Source: Welwitschia mirabilis (Eukaryota; Gnetophyta; Gnetopsida; Welwitschiales). Taken from it: DNA of 64,000 nucleotides. Of the stretch, positions 10,860 to 21,579 are shown one piece after another. The notes under the pieces were generated by a model. It was not told the DNA's origin and ran no database searches. It saw only the letters and a program-made list of their open reading frames with translations. Position numbers and translations under genes: made by a program. Location: assembly GCA_051453625.1 (NCBI GenBank), contig JBOZIK010000001.1, forward strand, positions 161,794,768-161,858,767. The letters run 5' to 3'. How positions within the stretch are numbered: position 1 is the stretch's first letter; each line of letters starts with the position of its first letter.

Positions 10860-11860
10860 GACAAGAGAATTTATGAAAAATTTATGTGCTCACATTTGTT
10901 ATATTTCAAAGATAGAACCCAAGAAATTTGAAGAAGCAAAAATTCATGAGGAATGAATGATGGCAATGTGAGATGAGTTACAGAAATGAAAAAGAAATGA
11001 TGTTTAGAAGCTAGTAAAAAGGTCAAAAGATAAAAATGTCATTGAAACTAATTAGATTTTTTTAAAATAATGTGATGAAGAAAATAATGTCATTAAAAAC
11101 AAAGCAATATTAGTATTACAATGCTACAATTAAATAAAAGGCATTGATATAGGAGATACTTTTTCGTTAGTTGTAAGGCTGGATTACATCAAAATGTTTT
11201 TATCTTGTACAACTTTTAAAAATTTCAAAGTTTATCAAATAAACATAAAGAGTGCTTTTCTAAATGGTGCAATAATTGACATAGTCTATGTAGAACAACC
11301 ACAAGGTTTTATTGATCCCCCTAACACTAATCATGTATATAGACTTAAAAAAGTTCTGTATGAATTGAAATAATCTCCAAGAGCTTGGTATTAGAAGTTA
11401 GCTATCTTTTTAAATGAAAATGAATATATTTAAGGAACTATAGAAAAAACCCTAGTTGTAAAGAACTTGAAAAAGGATTTCATTATTACATAGATTTATA
11501 TAGATGATATTATCTTTCGTACCTCAAATAAGAAGCCATCAAAAGAATTTGCAAGTATTATGATAAATCAATTTAAAATGAGTATGTTTGGTGGAGTAAA
11601 GATCTTTCTTAGACTTTAGATCAAGTAATATAAAGATCGGATATTTATTTCATAGTTCAAATATGCAAAAGTTTTAATCAAATGCTTTGGATTAGAAAGT
11701 GTAAAAACAACTGATACTCCTATGTCTACATCATCTAAAGTAAGCTTGAATGAAAATGGCAAACCAGTGGATTAAAAACTTTACAGAAGTATGATTGGTA
11801 GTTTAATATATTTGACTACAAATAGATCAGATATCATGTTTAGTGTTGGAATATGTTCAA
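10860..11860 (+). pseudogene. Copia reverse transcriptase, element C
   Basis: The plus-strand translation gives KNLCAHICYISKIEPKKFEE, IKSAFLNGAIIDIVYVEQPQ and VYRLKKVLYELK followed by a stop where Gln is expected, then SPRAWY. An intact YIDD box is at 11497-11508. Many stops sit at former Gln codons (CAA/CAG to TAA/TAG), for example just before YIDD. Aligns codon by codon with element F 44330-45260. Confidence 0.88.
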
Positions 11861-12250
11861 GATATCAATCCCAATTAAAAAAAATCACATCTTTGAGTAG
11901 TAAAATGAATAATTAGGTATGTAAAGGAAAAATGTGATTATGGCCTATGATATTCCACTGAGACATTTTTCGAACTTGCAGTAGGTAGTTGTTGCACTCA
12001 TCTTTTATGAATGAGAGAAATATTAAAAGATTTTGGTATTAATTTTGAGTAAGTTTCTATATTTTGTGACAATAAAAGTGCTATTAACATATTGAAAAAT
12101 CCGATTCAGTACTTAAGGACAAAGCATATTGAGCTCAGATGTCATTTCTTACAAGACAAGTTGAAAAAGAACATATATCTATGAATTTTATAACTTCAAA
12201 CCAATAATTAGCAGATATTTTTACTAAACCCCTAAACTTTGATACTTTTC
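11861..12250 (+). pseudogene. Copia RNase H, element C, internally deleted
   Basis: After the Phe-Glu-Leu near 11975 the sequence jumps to VGSCCTHLL. Compared with element F, bases equivalent to 45427-45576 (150 bp) are missing, with TTG at both edges of the lost segment. The lost part carries the FSD-x-DW catalytic region. The remainder ([25 protein letters not shown]) is typical and ends near the LADIFTKPL-type C-terminus. Confidence 0.82.
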
Positions 12251-12884
12251 TTCATCTTCAAAATGAGCTAGGGGTTCTCTTACTATCTTATGGTTGATTG
12301 AATTTGTTATTCAGTCAATCAGAATAGGTCGGTTAACCGGTTTTTAACTTGGTCGCCTAGTTAATCAAGTTCTGTAGCTGTCCCAGTAATAGTATAGAAT
12401 AATAAATTATCATTTTTTTTGATTTTTTGGTAACTATTTTTCCTCTCCTTTATCATTGGTATCAAAAGGGAAAGAATTAGTTGGTTATTTATTAAAATTT
12501 TATACACAAAATGATGTTTCATTTGGTATCTTAAAACTTGTTTCTACTTTTCCAAATCCTATATGCTAAATATTTGACATATTGTATTAAACTAGTAAAG
12601 CTTAAAGTCTTCATAAGGTTTGGAAATAAACCCAAAATTTATGACATCTAACTCAATGTTAAATAAGTTTTACATGATCATATTTTGCTTATTATAAAGT
12701 TATGCCTTTTTAAACTCTCAAATGTTCATATTAAATTGTTTTATTTAGAGCATAAAATTTGTTTATTCAAAATGCTTTTACTTATTTCAAATGGAATATT
12801 ATTTTGAAAATATGCATTTTATAAGGAGGAGCTTTTCTAAGAGTTCAAATTTTTCATAGCTAAGTATTGTTTATCATCAATGTC

Positions 12885-12896
12885 AAAGGGGGAGAT
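12885..12896 (+). other. Polypurine tract of element C
   Basis: AAAGGGGGAGAT immediately before the LTR start; the least decayed polypurine tract of the copia copies here. Confidence 0.8.
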
Positions 12897-13092
12897 TATC
12901 AAATTATGTTTTACCAATTATATCAAACTAATATTTTTTATATAGTAAATTTTGTGTATTTTATGTAGAAGATGTTAATTACTGGTAGGTTGAAAGATGA
13001 AACTAAAATCATCAACTTCTGAGCACTAAAAACCCATCAGTTTAATTGCCCTCAAGATGGGGTCGACCAGATTTTCAAAAGGTCGACCACAC
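12897..13092 (+). repeat. 3' LTR of element C (first 196 bp)
   Basis: Matches the first about 200 bp of LTRs D, E and F (…CAAACTAATATTTTTTATATAG… then …GGGTCGACCAGA…). The initial TG is decayed to TA. The rest is lost in the gap. Confidence 0.85.
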
Positions 13093-13192
13093 NNNNNNNN
13101 NNNNNNNNNNNNNNNNNNNNNNNNNNNNNNNNNNNNNNNNNNNNNNNNNNNNNNNNNNNNNNNNNNNNNNNNNNNNNNNNNNNNNNNNNNNN
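13093..13192. other. Assembly gap, 100 N, between LTR C and element D
   Basis: Joins the start of one copia LTR to the RNase H of another copy, so the true missing sequence is probably kilobases rather than 100 bp. Confidence 0.9.
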
Positions 13193-14474
13193 GGAGTTTA
13201 GGCAAGATATTAATCCCAACCAAACAAATTACATCTTCAAGTAGTAAAAAGAATAATCAGGTATGTAAAAGGTATATATTATTATGGCTTATGGTATCCC
13301 AACGAGACATATTTCGAACTTATAGGCTTTAGTGATGCAGATTGGGTTGGTTTTAAAGATATAAAAAGAGTACAAGTGGAAATTCCTTTCTATTAGATTC
13401 TTGTTTAGTAGGATAGACAAGTAAGAAACAAAACTCTATTTCTCTCTCTACTACAGAAGTAGAATATATTACAATAGGTAGTTGTTATACTTACCTTTTG
13501 TGAATGAAAAAAATGTAAAGGATTTTAGTGTTAGTTTTAAATAAGTCCCTATTTTTTATAACAATATCATTGCTATCAATATATTGAAAAATCCTATTCA
13601 ACACTCAAGAATGAAGCATATTGAGCTAAAACATCATTTTTTATGATACCAAGTTGAAAAGGATACATCTCTATGATGTTTATAACTTCAGATTAAAAAA
13701 TGGCAGATATTTTTACTAAACCCCTAAATTTTGATACTTTTTTTTATCATAGATATGAAATGAGTTATCTTGCTATCTTATGGCTAATTGCAGAAAAATC
13801 TACTCAATCCTTAAATTAGTTGACTAGATGAGGTTGGTTAACTAGTTTAAAAACTCAGTCGCCAACCCTCTAAGTTTTTGTAGCTGTCCTAGTGAAAGTA
13901 AAGAATATAAGTTTTTTTTAATCCTTTCTTTTATCTATTCATTCTATTTATCTAACTTTGTTTTATCTGTAAACTTTATTTCTCACCTTTGTCATTAACG
14001 TCAAAAGGGGAGAATTAGTTGGTTATTTTGTTGAATGTTTTCTTATGGTAAATGAAATCTATATGTACTTTTTTATTATGCTCTAAATTATTTTTAATTG
14101 ATATCTCAAACATTTTTATGCTTAAGTAAATCCTATGTGCTTAACATGCTTATCTATTGGTATCATATGTGCTCAAATTAAAAATTTTCAAGTTTTCTAA
14201 TATTGGAAATAAATTTCTAATATGTGATATTTGATTAAAATATTAAATTATTTACGTGATCACATTATATTTTTCATAAAGTTGTGCCCTTAACCTTTCA
14301 AATGTGCATATTAAATTTGTTTTATTTCAAGCACAAAATTTGATTATTCAAAATGTCTATACTTATTTCAAAAAGAGTATTATTTTGTAATAGGAATTTT
14401 ATAAGGAGAAGCCTTTTTAAGTTCTAATTTTTCATAGTTAAGTACTGTTTGCCATCAATGTCAAAGCAAAATAT
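13193..14474 (+). pseudogene. Copia RNase H and 3' UTR, element D
   Basis: Begins inside the RNase H region: AGTGATGCAGATTGGGTT encodes SDADWV (catalytic Asp kept), followed by SISLSTTEVEYITIGSCYTY. The next Trp codon of the LLWMK motif is TGA. The domain ends near 13745 with DIFTKPLNFDTF-like sequence. A 3' UTR with GTTGACTAG/GGTTAACTAG motifs and a decayed polypurine tract (CAAAGCAAAATAT) follow, then LTR D. Confidence 0.82.
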
Positions 14475-16009
14475 TGTTAAATTATGTTTTATCAATTAAT
14501 GTCAAACTAATATTTTTTGTATAGCAAATTTTATGTATCTTATGCAGAAAATATTAATTACTTGCAAGTTGAAAGATAAAACCAAAACCTTCAAATTTTA
14601 AGCATTGGAAACATGTCAATTATTTTACCCTCTTGAGGGATCAACTAACTTTCAATGGATTGGCCACACCTGAAGTAGACAAACAAAATGAACTGCATCT
14701 AAAGGGGTTGACTAGATTTTGGATGGGATCGACCGAACTTATAACCTTAAAAACCAATGTTCCTAAATCAAATGGCAAAGGGTTAACCATCAACTGGATT
14801 TGAGAACCTGATAAATAATATCTTTGAACCAAACGAAAAAGAGTTGGCTAGATCTATAAACTGAGGAATAATATCCTAAACTGATTGTCTAGGAATCAAC
14901 CAAACCTATGATGGGTTGACCAGACCTGAGCACTATATAGCTGATACTCCTAAATTAATTATCATGGGTTGAATAGATACCTAAAGGAATTGATTGGGCC
15001 TAATGCTAGAAACTAGAAAGAATTTTATTAAGACTAGGGGATAGCTAGATTTAGTTACAGGCAACTAGACTGGAGTCAACAGGACCTAGATGTTATCAAC
15101 TGAATGTGAAGCCATAAGAAATTGGGACGACTAAAATTCTCACTCAGGTGACCTGTGTAAGTTATGACACTAGATGGGATCGACCAGACTTCTGGGGGGT
15201 CAACTAAATGGAATAGAGGTAAAATTTTCTAGTCATTATGTATCTTTAGATAGCCATTAAGTAGATATTTTTTATTTGTTTATAGCCATTTTAAGCACAT
15301 TTCAAATAGAATAAATCCTAAATGCCTTCCAATATAAATAGACAAGAGATAGATGATTATAAAATCCTTTTGAATGATCTTTAATTATGTCAATCTATTA
15401 GATCTAAGGAAAGAGCATTGTAATCTTATGATATTTATTATTGTATCTTGGCATCTGTAATTCTAACCAAGGAAGATCTATCACTTGTATCATTTTTACA
15501 TTCAAGGTCAGATTTTGTGCTTCATTCATTTTACATTTACAAGAAAAGAGCTTCATTAAATCTACTACATCAAGAATGAGTGATATTCGTGCATATTTGG
15601 CTTTATTACATTACTGCTTTACATTATGAAATGTTGAGACTAAGCCTTGGAAAGTTCATTCAAAGGTTGAGTCTAAATCTAGAAAAGTTCATTTGTAAAG
15701 GTTATAGGTGAACTTGGAATACCTGGTGGAGTAATGAAGACCTGAGATCTAGCTTGGGGAAAAGCTGATCATTGAGACTGGAGTAGGGGGTTTTCTAAAC
15801 TACTATAAATCCAACATGCATTCATTTAGTACTTTTGTAATTTTAGTTATTATTTCTTTACTTCTATTATTTACCTTTTTCATATTCATTTTGGATTAGT
15901 TAATTATTGTGTAAAAGTTCTTATTTAATACTAAATTCATTTAGCATACTGTGTTGTTTATTTTTTTAAAGACTCTGTTCATCCCCCTCTAGGATTCTTG
16001 ATTTTATCA
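14475..16009 (+). repeat. 3' LTR of copia element D, complete
   Basis: 1,535 bp, bounded by TGTTAAATTATG at the left and TTTTATCA at the right (TG…CA). Homologous along its length to LTRs E and F. It contains the decayed GTCGAC array at about 14640-15200, a TATA motif at 15333-15341 and the GTTGAGACTAAGCC repeats at 15630-15710. Confidence 0.9.
15333..15341 (+). promoter_or_regulatory. Putative LTR TATA box (LTR D)
   Basis: TATAAATAG, conserved at the same LTR position in E (18577-18585) and decayed in both LTRs of F. It would be the U3 promoter element. Confidence 0.5.
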
Positions 16010-16314
16010 ATGTACACTAGAATAAAAACATGTTAAAATTTTGAATTTTATCATCATGGAGTAAGAGGAAACCATTTTAATGGTATAAATACAACAATTA
16101 AAATCTGTAATGTAATTTTATGTTAGCTAATTATTTTTAAAGATGCCCATAATTTTTTAAAGAGCTGTGACAAGTATTAGAAGAAAGAAAGAATTGTAAG
16201 AAAAGATCAAATGCCACTTTAACCAATCTTAGGATGTAAACCCTTTAATTTTTAGAGGATAGATTTCATAAGACCCTAAAAAACCTTCATCTCATAAAAA
16301 ATCCTATCCTCATA
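16010..16314. other. No feature seen
   Basis: AT-rich sequence between LTR D and the gypsy integrase fossil. It may be more of the gypsy pol gene, but I cannot translate it convincingly. Confidence 0.35.
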
Positions 16315-17125
16315 GTAGTAGATGATGTAACATATTGGGTAGGGGCTACTGCAATAATAAAAAATGATGGAAAAATAGTCTACAAATTTTTTAAAAGTTA
16401 TATTTTAGCAAGATTTGTTTTTCTTGTATCTTAATTTTTGACCAAAGAACTTGTTTTCTAAATAAAATAGGGAGAAAGCAACTAACTTCAAATGAAATTG
16501 ATCATAGATTTGCAAATACATACCATCCTCAAACTAATGGACTGATAGAGAGGAATAATAGAGAAATCAAGTGAATGTTAGCTAAGATGATTAACATGCA
16601 TAAGTTAAATTGGAGTAACATCTTAGATGAGGTATTATGGGATCATAGAATAACCTATAAGAATATTCTTATTTACACATTATATGAATTAATTTATGGA
16701 AAATAATGTGTGTTAACAGCTAAACTTAATTTTCAATCTCTGAAAGCCATCACTTATCTTAATACTGCACATCCATTAAATACTATCCATCATAGAGTAC
16801 ATCAACTTAATTCAATAGATGAATAAAGAATAAAATCTCTAAATGGATAACTTTTAATGAAGGAATAAATGAAAATTCAACATGAGAAGAACCTCTACAA
16901 GAACATATTTAATAAAGGTAATTATGCTATTTTATTTGATGTTAAATTAAGTCACCTTCATAACAAATTAATGTATAGAGGATAAGGTTTATTTAAAGTT
17001 ATTTAACAATATTCTAATAAATACATTTTTCTTAGAAATTTGGATAGGAATGGTACCTTTATAGTGAATGATCAACATTTGAAATCTTACTATCCTCAGG
17101 AAATTATTAAGCAATCTTTAAATTG
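16315..17125 (+). pseudogene. Ty3-gypsy (Athila/Tat) integrase fossil
   Basis: Plus-strand frames read VDDVTYWVGATAIIKNDGKI (the usual core start, first catalytic Asp kept), then a stop-broken FLTKELVF segment. Next come FANTYHPQTNGLIERNNREI, with the catalytic Glu, and KLNWSNILDEVLWDHRITYK. The C-terminal LYRG-x-GLFKV and DRNGTFIVNDQHLKSYYP (GPF/Y-like) complete the domain. The wording is typical of Athila/Tat elements. The rest of the gypsy element is not attached; it sits between two copia LTRs. Confidence 0.85.
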
Positions 17126-17773
17126 AATATAGGTAATCTCTCTTGAGAAGTTAGAATGTGTGTCGTCTAACTCATCATTCACTATTATTTAACCAAGCCT
17201 AAATTATGCTTTTAATAAATATTATAAATTTTGTATATATTTAAAATAATAGTTTTGCTCATATTATATATCATACATTTATCCATGAATAGCCATGTCT
17301 TTACAATTAGTAAGAGATCAAATCAGAACTAAATATAATGTTCACATATACAAAAAATCTATGTCATAAATACTCTTAATTCATAGGATTAATGTTTTCC
17401 AATATTACCATGGTAAATTAGATCTCTTAATCCTATCATATAAGGTTTTATAGTTGAATTATCTAATGGAACTTAGTACTTTAACATTTAAGAATGTTTT
17501 GGGTATGATCTAAAACACTATGAGGAGGAATTCTTGGGTTTAAGTTAATGTTGTACCATTTGTTAGGGGCACAACTGATAGCTAATCCTTTGTGTTATTT
17601 AGGAAGTATACCTATTATGATGCTATGCTAATTTCTTACTATATAGATTAGTTTTATTTAGAATAAGATGAAATGAAATAAAATGTTAAAAAAACTCATA
17701 GATCATTTTATCAGTAATATTTTTATAACTACCCTATAGAAATTCTTTTTCTGTATATATCTAGCACTTAATT
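17126..17773. other. Probable gypsy 3' flank, no clear feature
   Basis: AT-rich sequence after the integrase C-terminus. It could be the 3' UTR of the same gypsy element. No LTR pair or polypurine tract recognised. Confidence 0.35.
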
Positions 17774-18963
17774 TGTTAGATTATATTTTTTCAATTGATG
17801 TCAAACTAATATTTTCTATACAGCAAATTTTGTGTATCTTATGCAAAAGATGTTAATTACTTATAGGTTGAAAGATGAAACCAAAACCATTAAATTCTGA
17901 GCACTAAAAAACTATTAGTTCTTTTACCCTATTGAGGGGTTGACTAAACTTTCAAGGGGTCGATGACCCATGAAGAAGACAAACAAAATGAACTTCATCT
18001 AGAAGGGTAGACCAGATTTCTAATGGGGTTGGCCAAACTTATAACCCGAGAACCTGAGTCCCTGAACTAAATGGAAAGGAGTCGATCGAATCCTTATGGG
18101 ATCAACCGAATTTAAGGACCTAATAAATATTGGTCTTGAACTAATTATCAAGTGATTGACTAGGCCTATGATGGGATCGATCGGACTTGAGCACTTTGTA
18201 GCTGATACTTCTAAGCTGATCATCATAGGATTGACTAGACATCTTAAGGGATCAATCGAACTTAATGCTAGAAACTGGAAAGAATTTTATCAAGAGGAGT
18301 GGGTGATTAGATCATGTAGAGGATGACCATATTAGGGTCTACTAGACCCAGATGGGATCTACTAGACATAGAGACATAAGAAATTGGGATGACCGAAATT
18401 CTTACTTGGATAACCTGTGTAAGTCATGACACCAAATGAAGTCGATCGAATTTTTGAGGGTTTGATCGGATGAAGCAGAAGTAAAATTTTCTATGTAGCT
18501 ATTAGTAGCTATTTTCTACTCAATTATAGCTGTTAAAAGCACATTTTAAATGCAAGAAATCCTAAAAGATTTTCACTATAAATAGGCAAGAGATAGATGA
18601 CTTTAGAATCCTTTTTGGGAACTATTTTTGATCATGTCAATCTGTTGAATCTAAAGGATCAAGCACTATAATATTATGGTATTAATTATTGTATCTTGAC
18701 ATCTATACTTTTGACTAAAGAAGATATATCATCTGTATCATCTCTACATTCAAGGTCAGATCCGATGCTTCATCTATTTTACATATATAGGAGAAGAGCT
18801 CCATCAAATCTATTACATCAATAATGAGTGATATTTATGCACAGTTGGCATCATTAAATCACTAATTTGCTTTATGAAAGGTTGAGACTAAGTCTTGAAA
18901 TATCCATTTGTAAAGGTTATAGATGAACCTAGAATACCTGGTAGAGTAACGAAGATATAAGAT
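17774..18963 (+). repeat. Copia LTR E (solo or truncated)
   Basis: Starts TGTTAGATTATATT and aligns with LTRs D and F up to the gap (last about 300 bp missing). No polypurine tract precedes it, so it is a 5' LTR or a solo LTR rather than a 3' LTR. No copia internal sequence follows the gap, which favours a solo or truncated LTR. GTCGATCGAA/GATCGATCGGAC motifs mark the internal array at 17950-18480. Confidence 0.82.
18577..18585 (+). promoter_or_regulatory. Putative LTR TATA box (LTR E)
   Basis: TATAAATAG at the same LTR position as in D. Confidence 0.5.
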
Positions 18964-19063
18964 NNNNNNNNNNNNNNNNNNNNNNNNNNNNNNNNNNNNN
19001 NNNNNNNNNNNNNNNNNNNNNNNNNNNNNNNNNNNNNNNNNNNNNNNNNNNNNNNNNNNNNNN
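18964..19063. other. Assembly gap, 100 N
   Basis: Cuts off the right end of LTR E. Confidence 0.95.
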
Positions 19064-21579
19064 AGAAACCTTTAAGACTATAAAATATATATATATATAT
19101 ATTATTAGATTACTTGTTTACATAATATTATGCAAATAATAGTTATTTTTACTCTTAACATGATACATCATTTTTGATGTGGTTGTCTTGAAAGACTCTC
19201 ACTAATAAAACTATTATTTTTTCCACATTTTGTATGTATATTTTTATTAATATATTAAGCAAAAATTTAGCCTTTCTATAGTGATGGAAAGATACTTAGT
19301 TTTTATCCCATGACTCTTTAGTAAGCAACAAAACATGAATTATATCAGCGACATTTTCTAAACAATGGAAAATGTCATTATAATTGTAGTTAGCCTTTTT
19401 ATTATTAGCATTATTAAGAGATACTATAATACTTCATAACTTCTTAAACCTTGCAGATCTTAAGGAAGAGTCACAGATCTTGATTTAAGGATTTGCAGTT
19501 TAATGGCATGAGGAAAAGATATCTTTGCAAAACTAGGAAAAGAAGCCTACAAACTGTTGTCCACTTCCATTAATCAAAAATGAAAAAATGGTAGTGTAAT
19601 TAGAAAGAAAACATGATTTCTTAAACTCCCTAGTAGTAATTGGCATAAATACACTCATAGATAGGTTAGAAGAAGCAATGAAAATGCAAAGAAAGAGCTG
19701 CTTCTTAAGAATATAGAGTACCTTCCTTCATGAAATGCTATATAGATATCTCAGCTAGTTTTTTAAGAGCTCTCATACTAAGTTAAAATATTTAGATTCT
19801 ATAATCATAAGAAAAATATACCCATTTACCTTTTGGGCCTTATTGTCTGTTAGTTTCCTTTTAAAAATGTAGAAATATTGTTGGGTTATCCTTGAATCTT
19901 CTACTAAATAAACCAAGAAATCCCTATTCTTCTAGCTACAAATTTTGATACACCATTCTAAAGGATAGTAATGCTAGAGAAATAATAGCAAATAAAGAAG
20001 GGTATTATTAAGCAGTCCCAAAATTCTATAGAAATATAAAATATTTAATGGGTGATAATGAAAGTAGAGGTAGAATTTTTAGATCCATTCTACTTTGAAT
20101 TAGATAACTTATTCAATCTTTTCCAAACATCCTACTAACCCTTATCCTTTGCCAAAATAAGGCTTTGGATAATCTATATAATTAGCAAAAATACAAGAGG
20201 GAGTTATTAAAGTTGAGCTTTTTTTCCTTTGTATCTTACTTCTTAAAGAGAAGAGTAGTTAAAATCAAAGCCCTACCCAACTCTAGTACTATTGTTTGAG
20301 ATGTCCAATGCAACCTTGTAGTAGTAGATAATATTTTTCTTAATTCAAGAATTCATCTTCCTCTTCATACTGAAAATTAGAAGTTCAGTCTTACAAATTT
20401 CTCTCTGTATTGCTATACTCATTTTTGGTTCCAGATCTTAGCTATGTTTGTGTTCAATGGCAGTTTTTGTTTTTAGGTTTTTCACCTATCAAGTAAATTT
20501 GTGAAGCATTAAGTTTCTTAGTTAATATTCAAAATGATTTTATATGGTTTTAAGGTTTGAATGCTTTTTTGAATCATATTATTTCAAAATTCATAAGATC
20601 CTTTTGTATTTTATCTCCCAATGTCTACTTTGTCCCACTAAATTTGTTTTCAAATCTATAATTAATTTTAATTCAATCTATTTATTATCAGTTCTATTTC
20701 TTATAATATTTTTTAGCTCTATTAATTAAACATTACAATTTTTGATTCATTCAATTTTATAAATAATGTTTACAAGTAAGAAATTAACTTTTCATTTGTT
20801 CTAATGCATAAGTTTTTTTTTTTTTTTGCAACTTTTTCTTTATAATTCCATCACTATGCTAGAAGCATGTTTTATTAGTTTTTAAATTTAAATGATTTTC
20901 TATCTTGAATCATAATTGTATTTTCATGCTAACTTTATTCTACCAAAAAATTTCAGAATTTTCTGAATCGTGGGCATAGGAACTTCAATAATACACTGGC
21001 ATTTCTTCCTTGTAATCATTATCCTTTGTACTGTCTCTACACTTTGTCATTTCTTCAATGCATACACTACTAGTTTGCATTGTTTTATTTGTATCTTTAT
21101 CTTTTAGCATAAATACCCATCCTTTAACATGATAAATATTATATCATTTTGCTAAGAAGGTAGGTCCTTAAACAAGTGCCTTCATAATTGTATTATTTTT
21201 TTCCTTCTTCATCTAAAATCAACCATGCAAGTAATTATTAATAAAAGAAATGTTAATATAATATATTTAATGTAGTAAAACATTTTATTTTATATGTTAT
21301 GTATGTTACCTTATTATAATCATTAAATAAATTTTACAAATCCACTAGTTTTTTGTTTTTCTTTCTTGTTATTATGCTTGTTTGTTCTATAAACTTCTCA
21401 TTATATTTTTTGTATCAAAGAATGTAATTAATTTATGGAAATTCTTTTAATCATTGATATTTTAAATAAACTAATTATTTTAAAAGTTACTTCTGCAATA
21501 TATTTTTATATTCCATCACAAAAGAATAAGACCCACTTGTGACATTGATTAAACTCCATATTATTTAGCTAGTATGGTT
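19064..21579. other. AT-rich region, no gene; may belong to the CACTA element
   Basis: Lies downstream (minus strand) of the TNP2 fossil, where the second CACTA gene and 3' terminus would be expected. I see neither a TNPA-like ORF nor a CACTA terminus. The 61-codon plus frame at 20544-20729 is low-complexity and not credible. Poly-T at 20813-20826. Confidence 0.4.
19085..19102. repeat. (AT)n microsatellite
   Basis: Nine AT/TA dinucleotides in a row; simple repeat. Confidence 0.9.

Larger units (their letters stand above)
10648..13092 (+). mobile_element. Ty1-copia element C, 3' half, plus strand
   Basis: Starts abruptly at the integrase-RT hinge: 10648 onward aligns with 44105 onward of element F. 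It runs through RT, RNase H and an intact polypurine tract into its 3' LTR at 12897, which is cut by the gap at 13093. Gag and integrase are absent because the LTR of element B abuts position 10648 exactly. Confidence 0.85.

Noticed and set aside
14640-15200. CRISPR-like array or satellite in the LTR
   Set aside because: The regular motif spacing is the internal tandem array of a copia LTR, present in every LTR copy; there are no unique spacers.
17769-17773. TAATT before LTR E equals TAATT after element F
   Set aside because: The same five bases are very common in this AT-rich sequence and the two sites are 30 kb apart; no evidence links them.
20544-20729. 61-codon plus-strand frame
   Set aside because: Phe/Ile/Ser-rich low-complexity translation without homology or context.
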